A stretch of DNA of 64,000 nucleotides from NCBI GenBank assembly GCA_016713785.1, contig JADJOM010000003.1:2065501-2129500 (forward strand), in the 5' to 3' direction. The position numbers and the translations under genes are program-made. Of the stretch, positions 17,109 to 26,162 are shown piece after piece. Positions within the stretch are counted from its first letter, which is position 1; each line of letters begins with the position of its first letter. This DNA is from Gemmatimonadota bacterium (GTDB lineage: Bacteria > Gemmatimonadota > Gemmatimonadetes > Gemmatimonadales > GWC2-71-9). A model generated the notes under the pieces. That model was given only the letters and a program-made list of their open reading frames with translations, did not search any database and was not told where the DNA came from.

Positions 17109-18392
17109 ATGCGCTTCACCACCTACTCCAAGTACGTCCCCGGGCTCGCGGAGGCGGTGAACCTCCAGGCCCTGCTCGACCAGCTGGGCGACTTCCTGCT
17201 CCAGTCCGGGTTCGCCGGCGGGGAGAGCTGGTGGGGTGGCGAGGACCAGGGGGACCGCTCCCTGGAGTCCCTGCGCGACGCCATCCTCCGGGCGCTGATG
17301 CAGTCCGGGCAGCTCACCCCGGAGATGATGCAGCTGCTCCGGGGCGAATCCACCGGCGACAGCACCCGGGACCAGGAGGTGGAGCAGCAGCTGGCCCAGC
17401 TGCTCGACCAGATCGTCCAGCGCCTGATGGACGAGGGGTACCTCAACCTGGCCGAGGCGCCGCAGCTGCCCGCCGGGTATTCCGCCGTGGCCGGACCGGA
17501 CGGGCAGGCCCGCGCGGCGGCCCGCCAGGTGCAGTTCGGCCTCACGGAGAAGGGCGCCGACTTCCTCGGCTACAAGACGCTCAAGGGGCTGCTCGGGACC
17601 GTGGGCAAGTCGAGCGCCGGCGCCCACGACACGCCGCACTTCGCCACCAGCATCGAGTCCGAGGTGGCCAGCAAGCCGTACGAGTATGGGGACACCCTCA
17701 ACCTCGACGTCCCCGCCACCCTCGGCCGCGCGCTCGCCCGGGAGGGGCTCGGCGTCCCGCTCAACCTCGAGTACGACGACCTGATGGTGCACCAGTCCGA
17801 GTATCGCTCGTCGGCGGCCACCGTCCTGATGCTCGACTGCAGCCACTCGATGATCCTCTACGGGGAGGACCGCTTCACCCCCGCCAAGAAGGTGGCCCTC
17901 GCCCTCACCCACCTGATCCGCACCCAGTTCCCGGGCGATTCCATCCGCTGTGTGCTGTTCCACGACACCGCGGAGGAGATCCCGCTCGCGGCGCTGCCCC
18001 AGGTGCAGGTGGGGCCCTACCACACCAACACCGCCGAAGGGCTCAAGCTCGCCCGCCGGATCCTGATGGCACAGAAGAAGGACATGCGACAGGTCATCAT
18101 GATCACCGACGGCAAGCCCTCGGCGATGACCCTTCCCGACGGACAGGTGTACGTCAACTCGATGGGACTCGACCCGCGGATCCTGCAGGAGACCTACCGG
18201 GAGGTGGCCAACTGCCGCCGCGCCGGCATCATGATCAACACGTTCATGCTGGCGCGGGAGCGGTCCCTGGTGGAGTTCGTGAAGCGGGTCTCGGAGATCT
18301 GCCGCGGGAAGGCGTACTTCACCAGCACCATGACGCTGGGGCAGTTCATCCTCATGGACTTCATGAAGCGGAAGACGCGGCGCGTTTCCTAG
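17109..18392 (+). CDS. Von Willebrand A domain protein, partner of MoxR-type ATPase
   Basis: A 427-aa cytoplasmic protein. The N-terminal 200 residues are acidic and helical (YLNLAEAPQLP, ADFLGYKTLKGLLG). The C-terminal VWA domain begins with the MIDAS motif LDCSHSM (DxSxS, about residues 243-247) followed by MITDGKPSAM. No signal peptide or membrane segment is visible. It corresponds to the D-subunit-like partner of magnesium-chelatase-type ATPases such as the one at 12633-14105. ATG 17109 follows a TATAGT element by five bases. A hairpin terminator lies beyond the stop. Confidence 0.88.
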   Translation: MRFTTYSKYVPGLAEAVNLQALLDQLGDFLLQSGFAGGESWWGGEDQGDRSLESLRDAILRALMQSGQLTPEMMQLLRGESTGDSTRDQEVEQQLAQLLDQIVQRLMDEGYLNLAEAPQLPAGYSAVAGPDGQARAAARQVQFGLTEKGADFLGYKTLKGLLGTVGKSSAGAHDTPHFATSIESEVASKPYEYGDTLNLDVPATLGRALAREGLGVPLNLEYDDLMVHQSEYRSSAATVLMLDCSHSMILYGEDRFTPAKKVALALTHLIRTQFPGDSIRCVLFHDTAEEIPLAALPQVQVGPYHTNTAEGLKLARRILMAQKKDMRQVIMITDGKPSAMTLPDGQVYVNSMGLDPRILQETYREVANCRRAGIMINTFMLARERSLVEFVKRVSEICRGKAYFTSTMTLGQFILMDFMKRKTRRVS

Positions 18393-18416
18393 CCGGGACC
18401 CTCGATGGCCCGGCAT

Positions 18417-18448
18417 GGGGGGAGGGGCGGCCGGTTGCCCCCTCCCCC
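18417..18448. terminator. GC-rich hairpin between convergent VWA and M48 genes
   Basis: GGGGGAGGGGC (ending at 18428) can pair with GCCCCCTCCCCC (18437-18448) with one bulged C. It lies midway between two stop codons facing each other. No long T-run follows on either strand. Confidence 0.55.
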
Positions 18449-18464
18449 GTCTCGCTTCCCCGCC

Positions 18465-19916
18465 CTACTTCGCGACCACCCGCTTCACCGACTCCCCCGC
18501 CGCGATCGTCGCATTGCCGTCGGCCAGCCCGTTGATCAGCGCCAGGTCCTCGAGGCTGATGGTCGACGGATACTGCCGGTGGAAGTCGGCGAGCGTCATG
18601 ACCCGGGAGATCCGGGTGACCTGGATCCGGTTCGGCTTGACGCCGAGCGCAGCCGGGTCGGTCAGCTTGCGGAAGCTCCCCGCGAAGGACTGGAAGGCCC
18701 GGTCGTAGGTGGCGTACGCGGCGGCGGTGAGGCCGAGCAGCTGGTAGGTGGTCCCCCCGTAGGACACGAAGGTGACCAGGCCGGAGAGGGTGCGGCCGTC
18801 CTCGGTCTGCGCGGTGAAGGGCGCCTGCGCCGCCGCATTGCCGTTGAGCGTGAGCGAGCGCCCCTGTCCCGGCTGGATCCCCTGCTGGCCGAGGAACTTC
18901 TGCAGTGCGGTGGACGGCGGATCCTGGCCGGCGAGGGACAGCTGCAGCTGCGCGTCCTGCTGCGGGCTCACCCCCATCACCGACGAAGGCTGGTTGGCCG
19001 TCTGCCAGCCCGCCGGAAAGTCCAGCTGGAACGCCAGGTCGGGATGGAGGAAGGTCCCGTCCTTGAAGTAGCCCTGCCGCGGGTTCTCCCCGTAGACCAT
19101 CCCGTCGATGGTCCGCAGGAAGGCATCCCGGTTCACCTTCGTGCCGTCGAGCGGCACGGTGAGCTTGGCGATCCGCCGCTCGGTGGCCTCGATGCGGTTG
19201 CCCGGATCGGGGTGGGTGGACTGCCATTCGGGGATGCGCTGGCCGGCGCGGGCGGTGACGCGCTGCAGGATCTGGAACATGTCCACCATGCGGCGCACGT
19301 CGTAGCCATCGGTGAGGGCGTAGCGGAAGCCCAGGCCGTCGGCCTGTGACTCGTCGTCCCGGCCGTACTTGAGGAACAGCACGCCGAGCCCCTGGCTGAT
19401 CATGCCCAGGTTCTGCGCGATCCGGTCGGAGGCGATGGCGCCGGCCATGAGGCCGATCTGGGCCAGCTGTTGCCGGGTCATCTGCTGCACCGAGTGCCGG
19501 GCGGTGACGTGGCCGATCTCGTGGCCCAGCACGCTGGCCAGTTCGGCCTCGGAATTCATGTGGGTGAGAATGCCGCGGGTGATGAAGATGTAGCCGCCCG
19601 GCAGCGCGAAGGCGTTGACCTGGGGGTCGTCCATGACCGTGAAGGTCCAGGGGAGCTTCGGGCGCTCGGTGGTGGCGGCGATCTCCCGGCCCAGGCGGGA
19701 GGCGTAGGCCTGCACCGCGGAGTCGGGGTAGACGCCCATCTCCTGCGCCACCTGCGCCGAGTACTCCCGGCCCATCGCGATCTCCTGGGATTCCGACACC
19801 AGGGAGAGTTCGCGGCGGCCGGTGACCGGGTTGGTGGCGCAGGTGGCGACGCTGAGGGCCAGGCACCCGGCGAGGCACGGGCCGGCGAGGCGGCTGAGGG
19901 GGGATGGAACACGCAC
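18465..19916 (-). CDS. M48-family metallopeptidase lipoprotein (BepA-like)
   Basis: A 483-aa protein starting at GTG 19916, with GGAGG five bases upstream (19926-19922). The signal peptide ends in a lipobox near LSVATC. The zinc motif LGHEIGHVTARHS lies near residues 128-140 (HExxH), with the third ligand in DDESQADGLGFRYA. The C-terminal region has a DUF-like domain and a final IQVTRISRVMTLADFH segment similar to a LysM-like TPR-free tail. It resembles BepA/YfgC periplasmic proteases that control outer-membrane protein assembly, but has no obvious TPR repeats. A longer GTG start at 19928 would overlap its own ribosome binding site. Confidence 0.9.
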   Translation of the reverse strand: MRVPSPLSRLAGPCLAGCLALSVATCATNPVTGRRELSLVSESQEIAMGREYSAQVAQEMGVYPDSAVQAYASRLGREIAATTERPKLPWTFTVMDDPQVNAFALPGGYIFITRGILTHMNSEAELASVLGHEIGHVTARHSVQQMTRQQLAQIGLMAGAIASDRIAQNLGMISQGLGVLFLKYGRDDESQADGLGFRYALTDGYDVRRMVDMFQILQRVTARAGQRIPEWQSTHPDPGNRIEATERRIAKLTVPLDGTKVNRDAFLRTIDGMVYGENPRQGYFKDGTFLHPDLAFQLDFPAGWQTANQPSSVMGVSPQQDAQLQLSLAGQDPPSTALQKFLGQQGIQPGQGRSLTLNGNAAAQAPFTAQTEDGRTLSGLVTFVSYGGTTYQLLGLTAAAYATYDRAFQSFAGSFRKLTDPAALGVKPNRIQVTRISRVMTLADFHRQYPSTISLEDLALINGLADGNATIAAGESVKRVVAK

Positions 19917-19948
19917 GACCACCTCCACGGGAAGGGATTGGGGGAGCG

Positions 19949-22900
19949 TCAGCCCGGCACCGTCCCGGGCGCGAGGAGCGCGCCGACGCGCTCGAGGAGG
20001 CGGGAGGGCGCGAACGGCTTCTGCAGGAAGTCCCCGGCGCCGAGCACGAGGTCGTGCAGGTCGCCGGCGTCACTGGCATACCCCGACATGAACAGCACCC
20101 GCAGCCCCGGTCGCTCCACCTGGAGCCGGGCGGCCAGCTGCCGCCCGCCCAGCCGCGGCATCACCACGTCGGTCAGCAGCAGGTCGATCGTGCCGGGCTC
20201 GGTCCGGGCCAGGGCCAGTGCCGCCTCGCCATCGGCGGCCTCGAGCACCTGGTAGCCCGCGCGGGCCAGGGTGCGACGCACCAGGTCGCGGACCATGCGT
20301 TCGTCCTCGACCACGAGCACCGTACCCCGCGGGGCGGCGGCGGGTTCCGGGGCGGCGGCGTCCAGCACCTCGGGAGCGGCCGCGACGCGTGGAAGGTATA
20401 TGGACACGGTCGTCCCGGCACCGGGGGCGCTCTCCAGCCAGACGGCGCCCCCGCTCTGCTTGACGATGCCGTACACGGTGGACAGCCCGAGGCCGGTGCC
20501 CTTGCCCTGTTCCTTGGTGGTGAAGAAGGGGTCGAAGGCGCGCCGCTGCACCTCATTGGCCATCCCGACGCCGGTATCCTGCACCGCGAGGGCCACGTAC
20601 GGGCCGGGTTCGAGGTCCACCTGGCGGCCCGCGAGCGCCTCGTCGACTTCCACCGCCGTGGTGGTGATCGTCAGCGTGCCGCCGGCGGGCATCGCATCCC
20701 GCGCGTTCACCACGAGGTTGAGGATGACCTGCTCCAGCTGGCTGCGGTCGACCCGCACGTGGGAGTCGCCGGCGTGGTGGCGGATGACGAGCCGGATGTC
20801 CTCGCCGATGAGGCGGCGGAGCATGCCGCCCAGGTGCTCCACCACGGCGGTGAGGTCGAGCACCCGGGGGGAGAGCACCTGCTGACGGCTGTAGGCCAGG
20901 AGCTGGCGGGTGAGGCTGGCGGCCCGGTCGGCGGCCTTGAGGACCTCCTCCACGTCCGCGCGCACCTCACCCGCCGCGGGGACCGCCTCGCGGATCGCTT
21001 CCGCGTAGCCGGAGATGGCGGTGAGCAGGTTGTTGAAGTCATGCGCGATGCCGCCCGCCAGCTTGCCCACGGCTTCCATCTTCTGCGCCTGCCGCAGCTG
21101 CTCCTCCAGCGCCTTGCGGGCGGTGATGTCGGCGACGGCCCCGTCGTAGTAGGCCACCTGCCCGTCGGTCCCCGGGATGCCGGTACTCGAGACCAGGCCC
21201 CAGAAGACCGCGCCATCGCGCCGCCGGAAGCGGACCTCCTCGTTGACGAAGAAGCCGTGCGCCGTGATCTGCCGCTTGAGCTGCTCCCGCCGGTCCGGGT
21301 CCTCGTAGAGCATGCCGGAAGTCAGCACCAGCATCTCCTCCGGGCTGGCGTACCCGAACATCCGGGCGAACGCCTGGTTCACGTACACCAGTCCGCGCTC
21401 CGGGGTGCTGCGGTACAGCCCCTCGTTCACGTTGCGGTTGATCGAGGCGAGCAGGTCCTCGCGCTGCGCGCGGTCCATCGCGATCCCGGCCAGGACCGCG
21501 GCACGCTCCACCAGGGCGATCTCCCCCGCGCCGGGGGCGCGCGGCTCCCGATAGTAGATCGCGAAGGTGCCGAGCACCTGGCCCCCCGGCGCGCGGATCG
21601 GCACCGACCAGCAGGCCCGGAGCCCATGCCCGAGCGCCAGGTCGCGGTAGGCGGCCCACAGTGGATCGGTGGCGATGTCGCTCACCACGACGGTGCGGTT
21701 CTCGTGCGCGGCGGTGCCGCACGAGCCGGCGGCCGGGCCGATCTCCCGGCCCTCGAGGGCCGCGGAGTAGGCCGCCGGGAGCCCCGGCGCCCAGGCCACG
21801 GAGACGAGGCGTCCCTCCAGCTGGAGCACGGAGGCCAGGCCACCGTCGCACAGCCCCTCGATCCCCCGGCCCAGGAGGTCGAAGATGTCCGGCAGGGACT
21901 GCGCCGTGGCGATCCGCTCGAGCACCTCCGCCTGCCAGGCCAGCACCTGCTCCGCCCGGCGGCGCTCGGTGATGTCCCGGACCAGGCCCAGGACCTCCTG
22001 GTCGTTGAGGCGCACGTACCGCGCCTCACGCATGCGTCGCTGGCCCCCGCGCACCACCTCGTACTCCACCGGGGCCGGCTGCTCACCACGGAGGGCCGCG
22101 GCGATCGCGCCTTCCATCACGGCGGCCACATGGGGGACCACCTCCCGCACCCGATGGCCGAGGATCTCGCCCAGCGGGACCGTGACGATGGCGCCGGGGG
22201 GCACGTGGGCGTCGAGGTAGGTGCCATCGGCGCGGATGCGGTAGGTGATGTCGGGGATGAGCCGTTCGAAGGCCTCGCGCGCCACGTCGCTCTCGAGCTG
22301 CCGGGCGGCGCTGACCTCGCGCTCCGCCAGCAGGGCGCCGAGCACCAGGGGGATGGTCACCAGCATGACCTCGAACACCTGGATGGCCACGTGCCGCTCG
22401 GGCTTGGGCACCACCATGAACGGCCCGATGCCATGGGTGGCAAGGATGGCCACCACCACCGCGGCGATCACGGCGGCCGACGCCGCGCCACGCGGGCCGA
22501 ACCGGATGGCCGCGTAGAGCGCCACCGGGAGCACCAGGAAGAGCAGGATGACCGCCGTGGTGCCGGCGGGCACCGCGGTCATGACGGACCAGAGGATGGC
22601 CCCTGTGACCAGCGCGACCAGCAGCGCCTCGAGCATGTCCCGGGTCCGGGGCCGCGCGACCGGAGCGCCGAGCCAGGTCAGCGCCACCGGGACCACCGCC
22701 AGGAGGCCGAGCGCATTCATGCGCCACCAGCCGTCCCACCCGGAGTAGAACGGCATGTCGGGGTGGGTCCACAGGAACAGCCGGCCCAGGTAGGACCCCA
22801 GGACGCTGGCAAGGGGCGCGAGGAGGGCGGCGGCGAAGAGGGCGAGCACGTCGCGGAGGGAGTCGAACCGGCCCCGGCACCCGAGGCGCCGCAGCACCAG

Positions 22901-23173
22901 CACGCCGCACACCGCCTCGGCGGTGCTGCCCAGGGCGGCGGGGAAGGCTACGCTGGGGTAGTAGCCAAGGGAGGCGCGCTGGACCAGCGTCGCCGCCGCC
23001 ACCACCCACCAGTACCGCAGGCCGAGGAGCCAGAGGCCGGCCACGGCCACGCCGGTGGGCAGCCAGATGATGGCCATGTCCACGGCGTCGCCCTGCTCGC
23101 GCAGGAAGACCGCGATGAGCAGGGAGATGAAGAACACCCCGCCCCGCAGCAGCGCGTATCCGATGCGGCTCAT
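19949..23173 (-). CDS. MASE1 hybrid sensor histidine kinase
   Basis: A 1074-aa hybrid kinase. Order of domains, by approximate residue: MASE1 membrane sensor with eight helices (5-295), PAS (300-415), GAF (430-570), PAS (575-690), HisKA with phospho-acceptor in IAHDFNNLLTAISG (His about 709), HATPase_c with DTGVGM and GKGTGLGLSTVYGIV (810-930), and a receiver with LLTDVVMPRLGG (Asp about 1001). It senses an unknown cue through MASE1, GAF and PAS, then autophosphorylates and relays to its own receiver. No response regulator follows, so the final partner is elsewhere. ATG 23173 follows a GACTAT element by five bases. Confidence 0.94.
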   Translation of the reverse strand: MSRIGYALLRGGVFFISLLIAVFLREQGDAVDMAIIWLPTGVAVAGLWLLGLRYWWVVAAATLVQRASLGYYPSVAFPAALGSTAEAVCGVLVLRRLGCRGRFDSLRDVLALFAAALLAPLASVLGSYLGRLFLWTHPDMPFYSGWDGWWRMNALGLLAVVPVALTWLGAPVARPRTRDMLEALLVALVTGAILWSVMTAVPAGTTAVILLFLVLPVALYAAIRFGPRGAASAAVIAAVVVAILATHGIGPFMVVPKPERHVAIQVFEVMLVTIPLVLGALLAEREVSAARQLESDVAREAFERLIPDITYRIRADGTYLDAHVPPGAIVTVPLGEILGHRVREVVPHVAAVMEGAIAAALRGEQPAPVEYEVVRGGQRRMREARYVRLNDQEVLGLVRDITERRRAEQVLAWQAEVLERIATAQSLPDIFDLLGRGIEGLCDGGLASVLQLEGRLVSVAWAPGLPAAYSAALEGREIGPAAGSCGTAAHENRTVVVSDIATDPLWAAYRDLALGHGLRACWSVPIRAPGGQVLGTFAIYYREPRAPGAGEIALVERAAVLAGIAMDRAQREDLLASINRNVNEGLYRSTPERGLVYVNQAFARMFGYASPEEMLVLTSGMLYEDPDRREQLKRQITAHGFFVNEEVRFRRRDGAVFWGLVSSTGIPGTDGQVAYYDGAVADITARKALEEQLRQAQKMEAVGKLAGGIAHDFNNLLTAISGYAEAIREAVPAAGEVRADVEEVLKAADRAASLTRQLLAYSRQQVLSPRVLDLTAVVEHLGGMLRRLIGEDIRLVIRHHAGDSHVRVDRSQLEQVILNLVVNARDAMPAGGTLTITTTAVEVDEALAGRQVDLEPGPYVALAVQDTGVGMANEVQRRAFDPFFTTKEQGKGTGLGLSTVYGIVKQSGGAVWLESAPGAGTTVSIYLPRVAAAPEVLDAAAPEPAAAPRGTVLVVEDERMVRDLVRRTLARAGYQVLEAADGEAALALARTEPGTIDLLLTDVVMPRLGGRQLAARLQVERPGLRVLFMSGYASDAGDLHDLVLGAGDFLQKPFAPSRLLERVGALLAPGTVPG

Positions 23174-23178
23174 GCCCA

Positions 23179-23184
23179 ATAGTC
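23179..23184 (-). promoter_or_regulatory. Weak -10 element GACTAT before the hybrid kinase
   Basis: GACTAT on the minus strand (23184-23179) is five bases before ATG 23173. It keeps A at position 2 and T at position 6. No Shine-Dalgarno sequence is present. Confidence 0.4.
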
Positions 23185-23220
23185 ACGAGCCCGGCGCCGC
23201 GGCGCCAGAGGCCCGAACGC

Positions 23221-23250
23221 CGACCGGCCCGGCGAGCGCCGGGCCGGTCG
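23221..23250 (-). terminator. Hairpin after the S46 peptidase gene
   Basis: CGACCGGCCCGGCG (23221-23234) and its perfect complement (23237-23250) form a 14-bp inverted repeat, 20 bases after the S46 stop codon on the minus strand. The U-tract is poor. Confidence 0.6.
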
Positions 23251-23270
23251 AAGAAAGGATGAAGACTCGA

Positions 23271-25400
23271 TTACATCGCGGGACGCGCCTGACGGGTCCC
23301 CTCGAGCTCGTCGGCCAGGGGCTGGGCGTCGTAGATCCGGCGCAGGGCGTGGGTGATGGCCCGGGAGTCGACCCACACCGAGCGTGCCACCCGCTCGGTG
23401 AAGAGGAACCGGTTCGGGAGCATCTCGATGTTCCCGTCGAAGATGAGGCCCACGACCTCCGCGTCGCGATTGACCACGGGGCTGCCCGAGTTGCCGCCGA
23501 TGATGTCGTTGGTTCCCACGCCGTTGAACGGCGTGTCGGGCGCGAGCGAGTCGCGGCGCTCGGTCCACCGCGGGGGCAGGTCGAAGGGCGGCTGCCCGCC
23601 GAAGGCGCTGGCGCGCTCGTAGAGCCCGTTGAAGGTGGTGTACGGCGCGGCCACGCTGCCGTTCATCGGGTAGCGGCGGACCTCGCCGTCCGAGATGCGG
23701 AGGCTGAAGGTCGCGTCCGGCGCCACCGAGTTGCCGAACACGGCGAGCAGCGCCCGCGCCACCTGCTCGTTGGCCTGGGCCTCGCGGTCGTTGAGGTCGG
23801 CGGCCTCCCGGGCCAGCGCCCGCTCCAGCGGGTCGATGACCCGTGCCAGGCGCACGAACGGATCCTGCGACCCGGCCAGGCCGGCGGCGCCGCCGGTGGC
23901 CAGCGCCTTGCGCGCATCGCCGGTGGTCAGGGTCGCGGCCGCCACCATCGCCTGCGCCGCGGCCTCGGGGGTGCGGCCCTGCAGCGCCTGTCGCAGGACC
24001 GGGTCGGTCGCCGGCAGTTCGGCCTGCATGGCCGTGAAGTAGGCCGTCAGCAGCGCCGCTTCCTGCACCGCATCGACCGGGGCGCCGCCGAAGAGGTTCC
24101 GCTCCAGCCCGGCCTTGTTGGCGTCCTGGTACGGCGCCAGCCGGTCGGCGTCGGGCTTGGCGGTCTCGGCGCCGTAGCGCACCACGGCGAGGGCCAGGTT
24201 GAGCAGCCGGCTGCCATAGGCGCCGGCGGCGTGGTAGCGGCGGCGGACGTCGATGGCCTTCCGGCGCGCGGACACCTCGGTGACCACCTGCCAGGCGCGG
24301 CCGTACTGCCGCTTGAGCGCGGGGTCGGCATCGACCTTGGCGCGGAAGGCGCGTTCCCAGCCCCGCTTGTGCTCCATCAGCCGGGGATCGAGCAGCCCCG
24401 ACTGGTAGCCGAGGATGGCCTTCTGGGTGTTCTCGAGGCCGAAGATCAAGTTGCGCAGCGCCTTGCCGCGGACCGAGTCGGCGCGCCCCAGGGCGTGGTA
24501 CGTCCCGATCACCCGCTTGAGTTGGTCCAGCTGCACCGGGTACTGCACGTCGCGCAGAAACTCGAGCTGGGCCATGGTGTTGAGCCGGCCGGTGGAGCCG
24601 GGGTTCCCGATGACGAAGATCAGGTCCCCTTCCTTGCTGCCGTTCTGGCTCCAGGTGAAGTGCTGCGGGGTCGCGGCGGGCTTGCCGTCGACGTACGCCC
24701 GCACGAACGAGATGTCGAGGTTCCAGCGCGGGTAGGTGAAGTTGTCGGGGTCGCCGCCGAAGAAGGCGATCTGCCCCTCCGGGGCGAAGACCAGGCGGAT
24801 GTCCTTGAAGCGGTGGAAGCGGTACAGCTTGTACTGCCCGCCACGGTACATCGTCACCACCTGGCAGGCCGCGTCGGGCTCGGTGGCGCCGCATTCGTCC
24901 TCGATCGCCTTGATGGCCTTGGCCCGCTGGCTGGCGGCGGTCTTGGCGTCGGCGGTGGGCGCGGCGGCGCGGGTCACCCGGTCGGTCACGTCAGTGATGG
25001 CCTGCAGCTGGTCCAGGAAGAGCCCCTGGCAGGCGCGCTCGTCCTCCCGCCTGCCGGCGTAGAAGCCGTTGGTCAGGAAGTCCTCGCCCTCCCGGGTGGC
25101 GCTCTCGATGCAGGAGCGGGCACAGTGGTGGTTGGTCATGACCAGGCCGTCGCCGGAGACGAACGAGGCCGAGCAGCCGCCGCCGTACCGCACCGCGGAG
25201 AGCCGCACGTGGTCCATCCACTGGTCGGACGGGGTGAAGCCGTAGCGCGTGGCCCAGTACTCCTTGGGCGGCACGTCGAAGGTCCACATCTTGCCGGTCT
25301 CGAGACCGGGGTACTCGCCCTCGAGCAGGGCCTGCGCGCGCGCCGGGACCACGGCCAGGAGCAGCAGGGCCAGGAGGGACAGCAGTCGTGAGGATCGCAT
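23271..25400 (-). CDS. S46-family dipeptidyl-peptidase (DPP7/DPP11-like)
   Basis: A 709-aa secreted serine peptidase. It has a signal peptide (LLSLLALLLLAVVPARAQA). The catalytic His is in MTNHHCARS (about residues 85-93) and the catalytic Ser in IIGGNSGSPVVN (about 637), both diagnostic of family S46. WTFDVPP and FVIGNPGSTGR are further family blocks. These enzymes release dipeptides from oligopeptides in the periplasm. Together with the S9 peptidase at 35009 it suggests growth on peptides. Start ATG 25400 gives the complete signal peptide. A good terminator separates it from the upstream membrane protein gene. Confidence 0.95.
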   Translation of the reverse strand: MRSSRLLSLLALLLLAVVPARAQALLEGEYPGLETGKMWTFDVPPKEYWATRYGFTPSDQWMDHVRLSAVRYGGGCSASFVSGDGLVMTNHHCARSCIESATREGEDFLTNGFYAGRREDERACQGLFLDQLQAITDVTDRVTRAAAPTADAKTAASQRAKAIKAIEDECGATEPDAACQVVTMYRGGQYKLYRFHRFKDIRLVFAPEGQIAFFGGDPDNFTYPRWNLDISFVRAYVDGKPAATPQHFTWSQNGSKEGDLIFVIGNPGSTGRLNTMAQLEFLRDVQYPVQLDQLKRVIGTYHALGRADSVRGKALRNLIFGLENTQKAILGYQSGLLDPRLMEHKRGWERAFRAKVDADPALKRQYGRAWQVVTEVSARRKAIDVRRRYHAAGAYGSRLLNLALAVVRYGAETAKPDADRLAPYQDANKAGLERNLFGGAPVDAVQEAALLTAYFTAMQAELPATDPVLRQALQGRTPEAAAQAMVAAATLTTGDARKALATGGAAGLAGSQDPFVRLARVIDPLERALAREAADLNDREAQANEQVARALLAVFGNSVAPDATFSLRISDGEVRRYPMNGSVAAPYTTFNGLYERASAFGGQPPFDLPPRWTERRDSLAPDTPFNGVGTNDIIGGNSGSPVVNRDAEVVGLIFDGNIEMLPNRFLFTERVARSVWVDSRAITHALRRIYDAQPLADELEGTRQARPAM

Positions 25401-25433
25401 GGGATGAGCGGGGTCGGGGTGGGCCTGCACGGC

Positions 25434-25471
25434 GCGAAAACTCCGCGGCCGTAAGCTAACCGGCCGCGGAG
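25434..25471 (-). terminator. Rho-independent terminator
   Basis: CTCCGCGGCCG (25441-25451) and CGGCCGCGGAG (25461-25471) form an 11-bp stem with a 9-base loop. On the minus strand it is followed by TTTTCGCG. It ends the eutBC-downstream transcript. Confidence 0.85.
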
Positions 25472-25503
25472 TATGCCGCCCTGCGGATGAAGGAAGCGTG
25501 AAC

Positions 25504-26067
25504 TCAGGCGGCAGGCCACCGCCAGCCGAAGGTCCCCGCCGTCAGGAGGCCGTAGACCAGCGCGTCCAGCAGGTCCTTCCCGGTCGCCGACCAGGGGCGC
25601 TTGAACCAGATCGAGGTCGGGATGTAGGCAAAGCCATACGCCACGAACGCCACGCACCCCACCACCCGGAACACCGGCAGGTACCCCACCCCCGGGGCCA
25701 GCGTCCGCGAGGCCAGGTAGCCCGCGATCAGCGACACCACCACCGAGTACACGAACCACTGGGCCAGCTGCGGCCCCATGTTCGGCACCCCCGAAGGCGA
25801 GATGGTGAGCATCGCGTTCGGACCGTCGGTCCACTTCTGCTTCATCTCCGGCGTGTCCATCTGCTTCATGTCCGCGCAATAGGGAATGAAGTACAGCCCC
25901 GGCGCGGGACTGGACTTGCGCAGGGCCGCGCGCACCTCGTCCTCGTTGCTCAGCCCGCGGTATTCCTTGTTATGGTAGGTGAAGGCCATGTGGATGACGC
26001 TGCTGGCCAGGAACACGAAGACCGCGGAGAGGAGGATGGGCAGCCAGAGCTGTGCGAGGGACACCAT
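25504..26067 (-). CDS. Hypothetical four-helix membrane protein
   Basis: A 187-aa protein with about four transmembrane segments. The first is WLPILLSAVFVFLASSVIH; after it comes a conserved-looking soluble segment HNKEYRGLSNEDEVRAALR, then a second stretch WFVYSVVVSLIAGYLA, then two more helices. I recall the HNKEY...NEDEVRAALR pattern from uncharacterised proteins but cannot name a function. ATG 26067 is preferred because GGAG lies eight bases before it. A longer start would lack a ribosome binding site. It lies about 95 bases after the HExxH membrane protein on the same strand and could belong to the same transcript. Confidence 0.8.
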   Translation of the reverse strand: MVSLAQLWLPILLSAVFVFLASSVIHMAFTYHNKEYRGLSNEDEVRAALRKSSPAPGLYFIPYCADMKQMDTPEMKQKWTDGPNAMLTISPSGVPNMGPQLAQWFVYSVVVSLIAGYLASRTLAPGVGYLPVFRVVGCVAFVAYGFAYIPTSIWFKRPWSATGKDLLDALVYGLLTAGTFGWRWPAA

Positions 26068-26162
26068 GGGCGACTCCAGAGGGGGGAGGGGAACCACGCC
26101 CTCGATCTACAGCCGAACCGGCCCGGGTCAAGGTGTGCCATACCGACCTGACAGCGCCACCG

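Noticed and set aside
17081..17122. Upstream start of the MFS gene at 17122
   Set aside because: It would read through both divergent -10 elements and into the VWA gene; GTG 17080 has the expected spacing.
19904..23182. A 1092-codon open frame opposite the hybrid kinase gene
   Set aside because: It is composed of Arg/His/Gly-rich low-complexity sequence typical of antisense frames in GC-rich DNA, while the minus strand encodes an intact multi-domain kinase.
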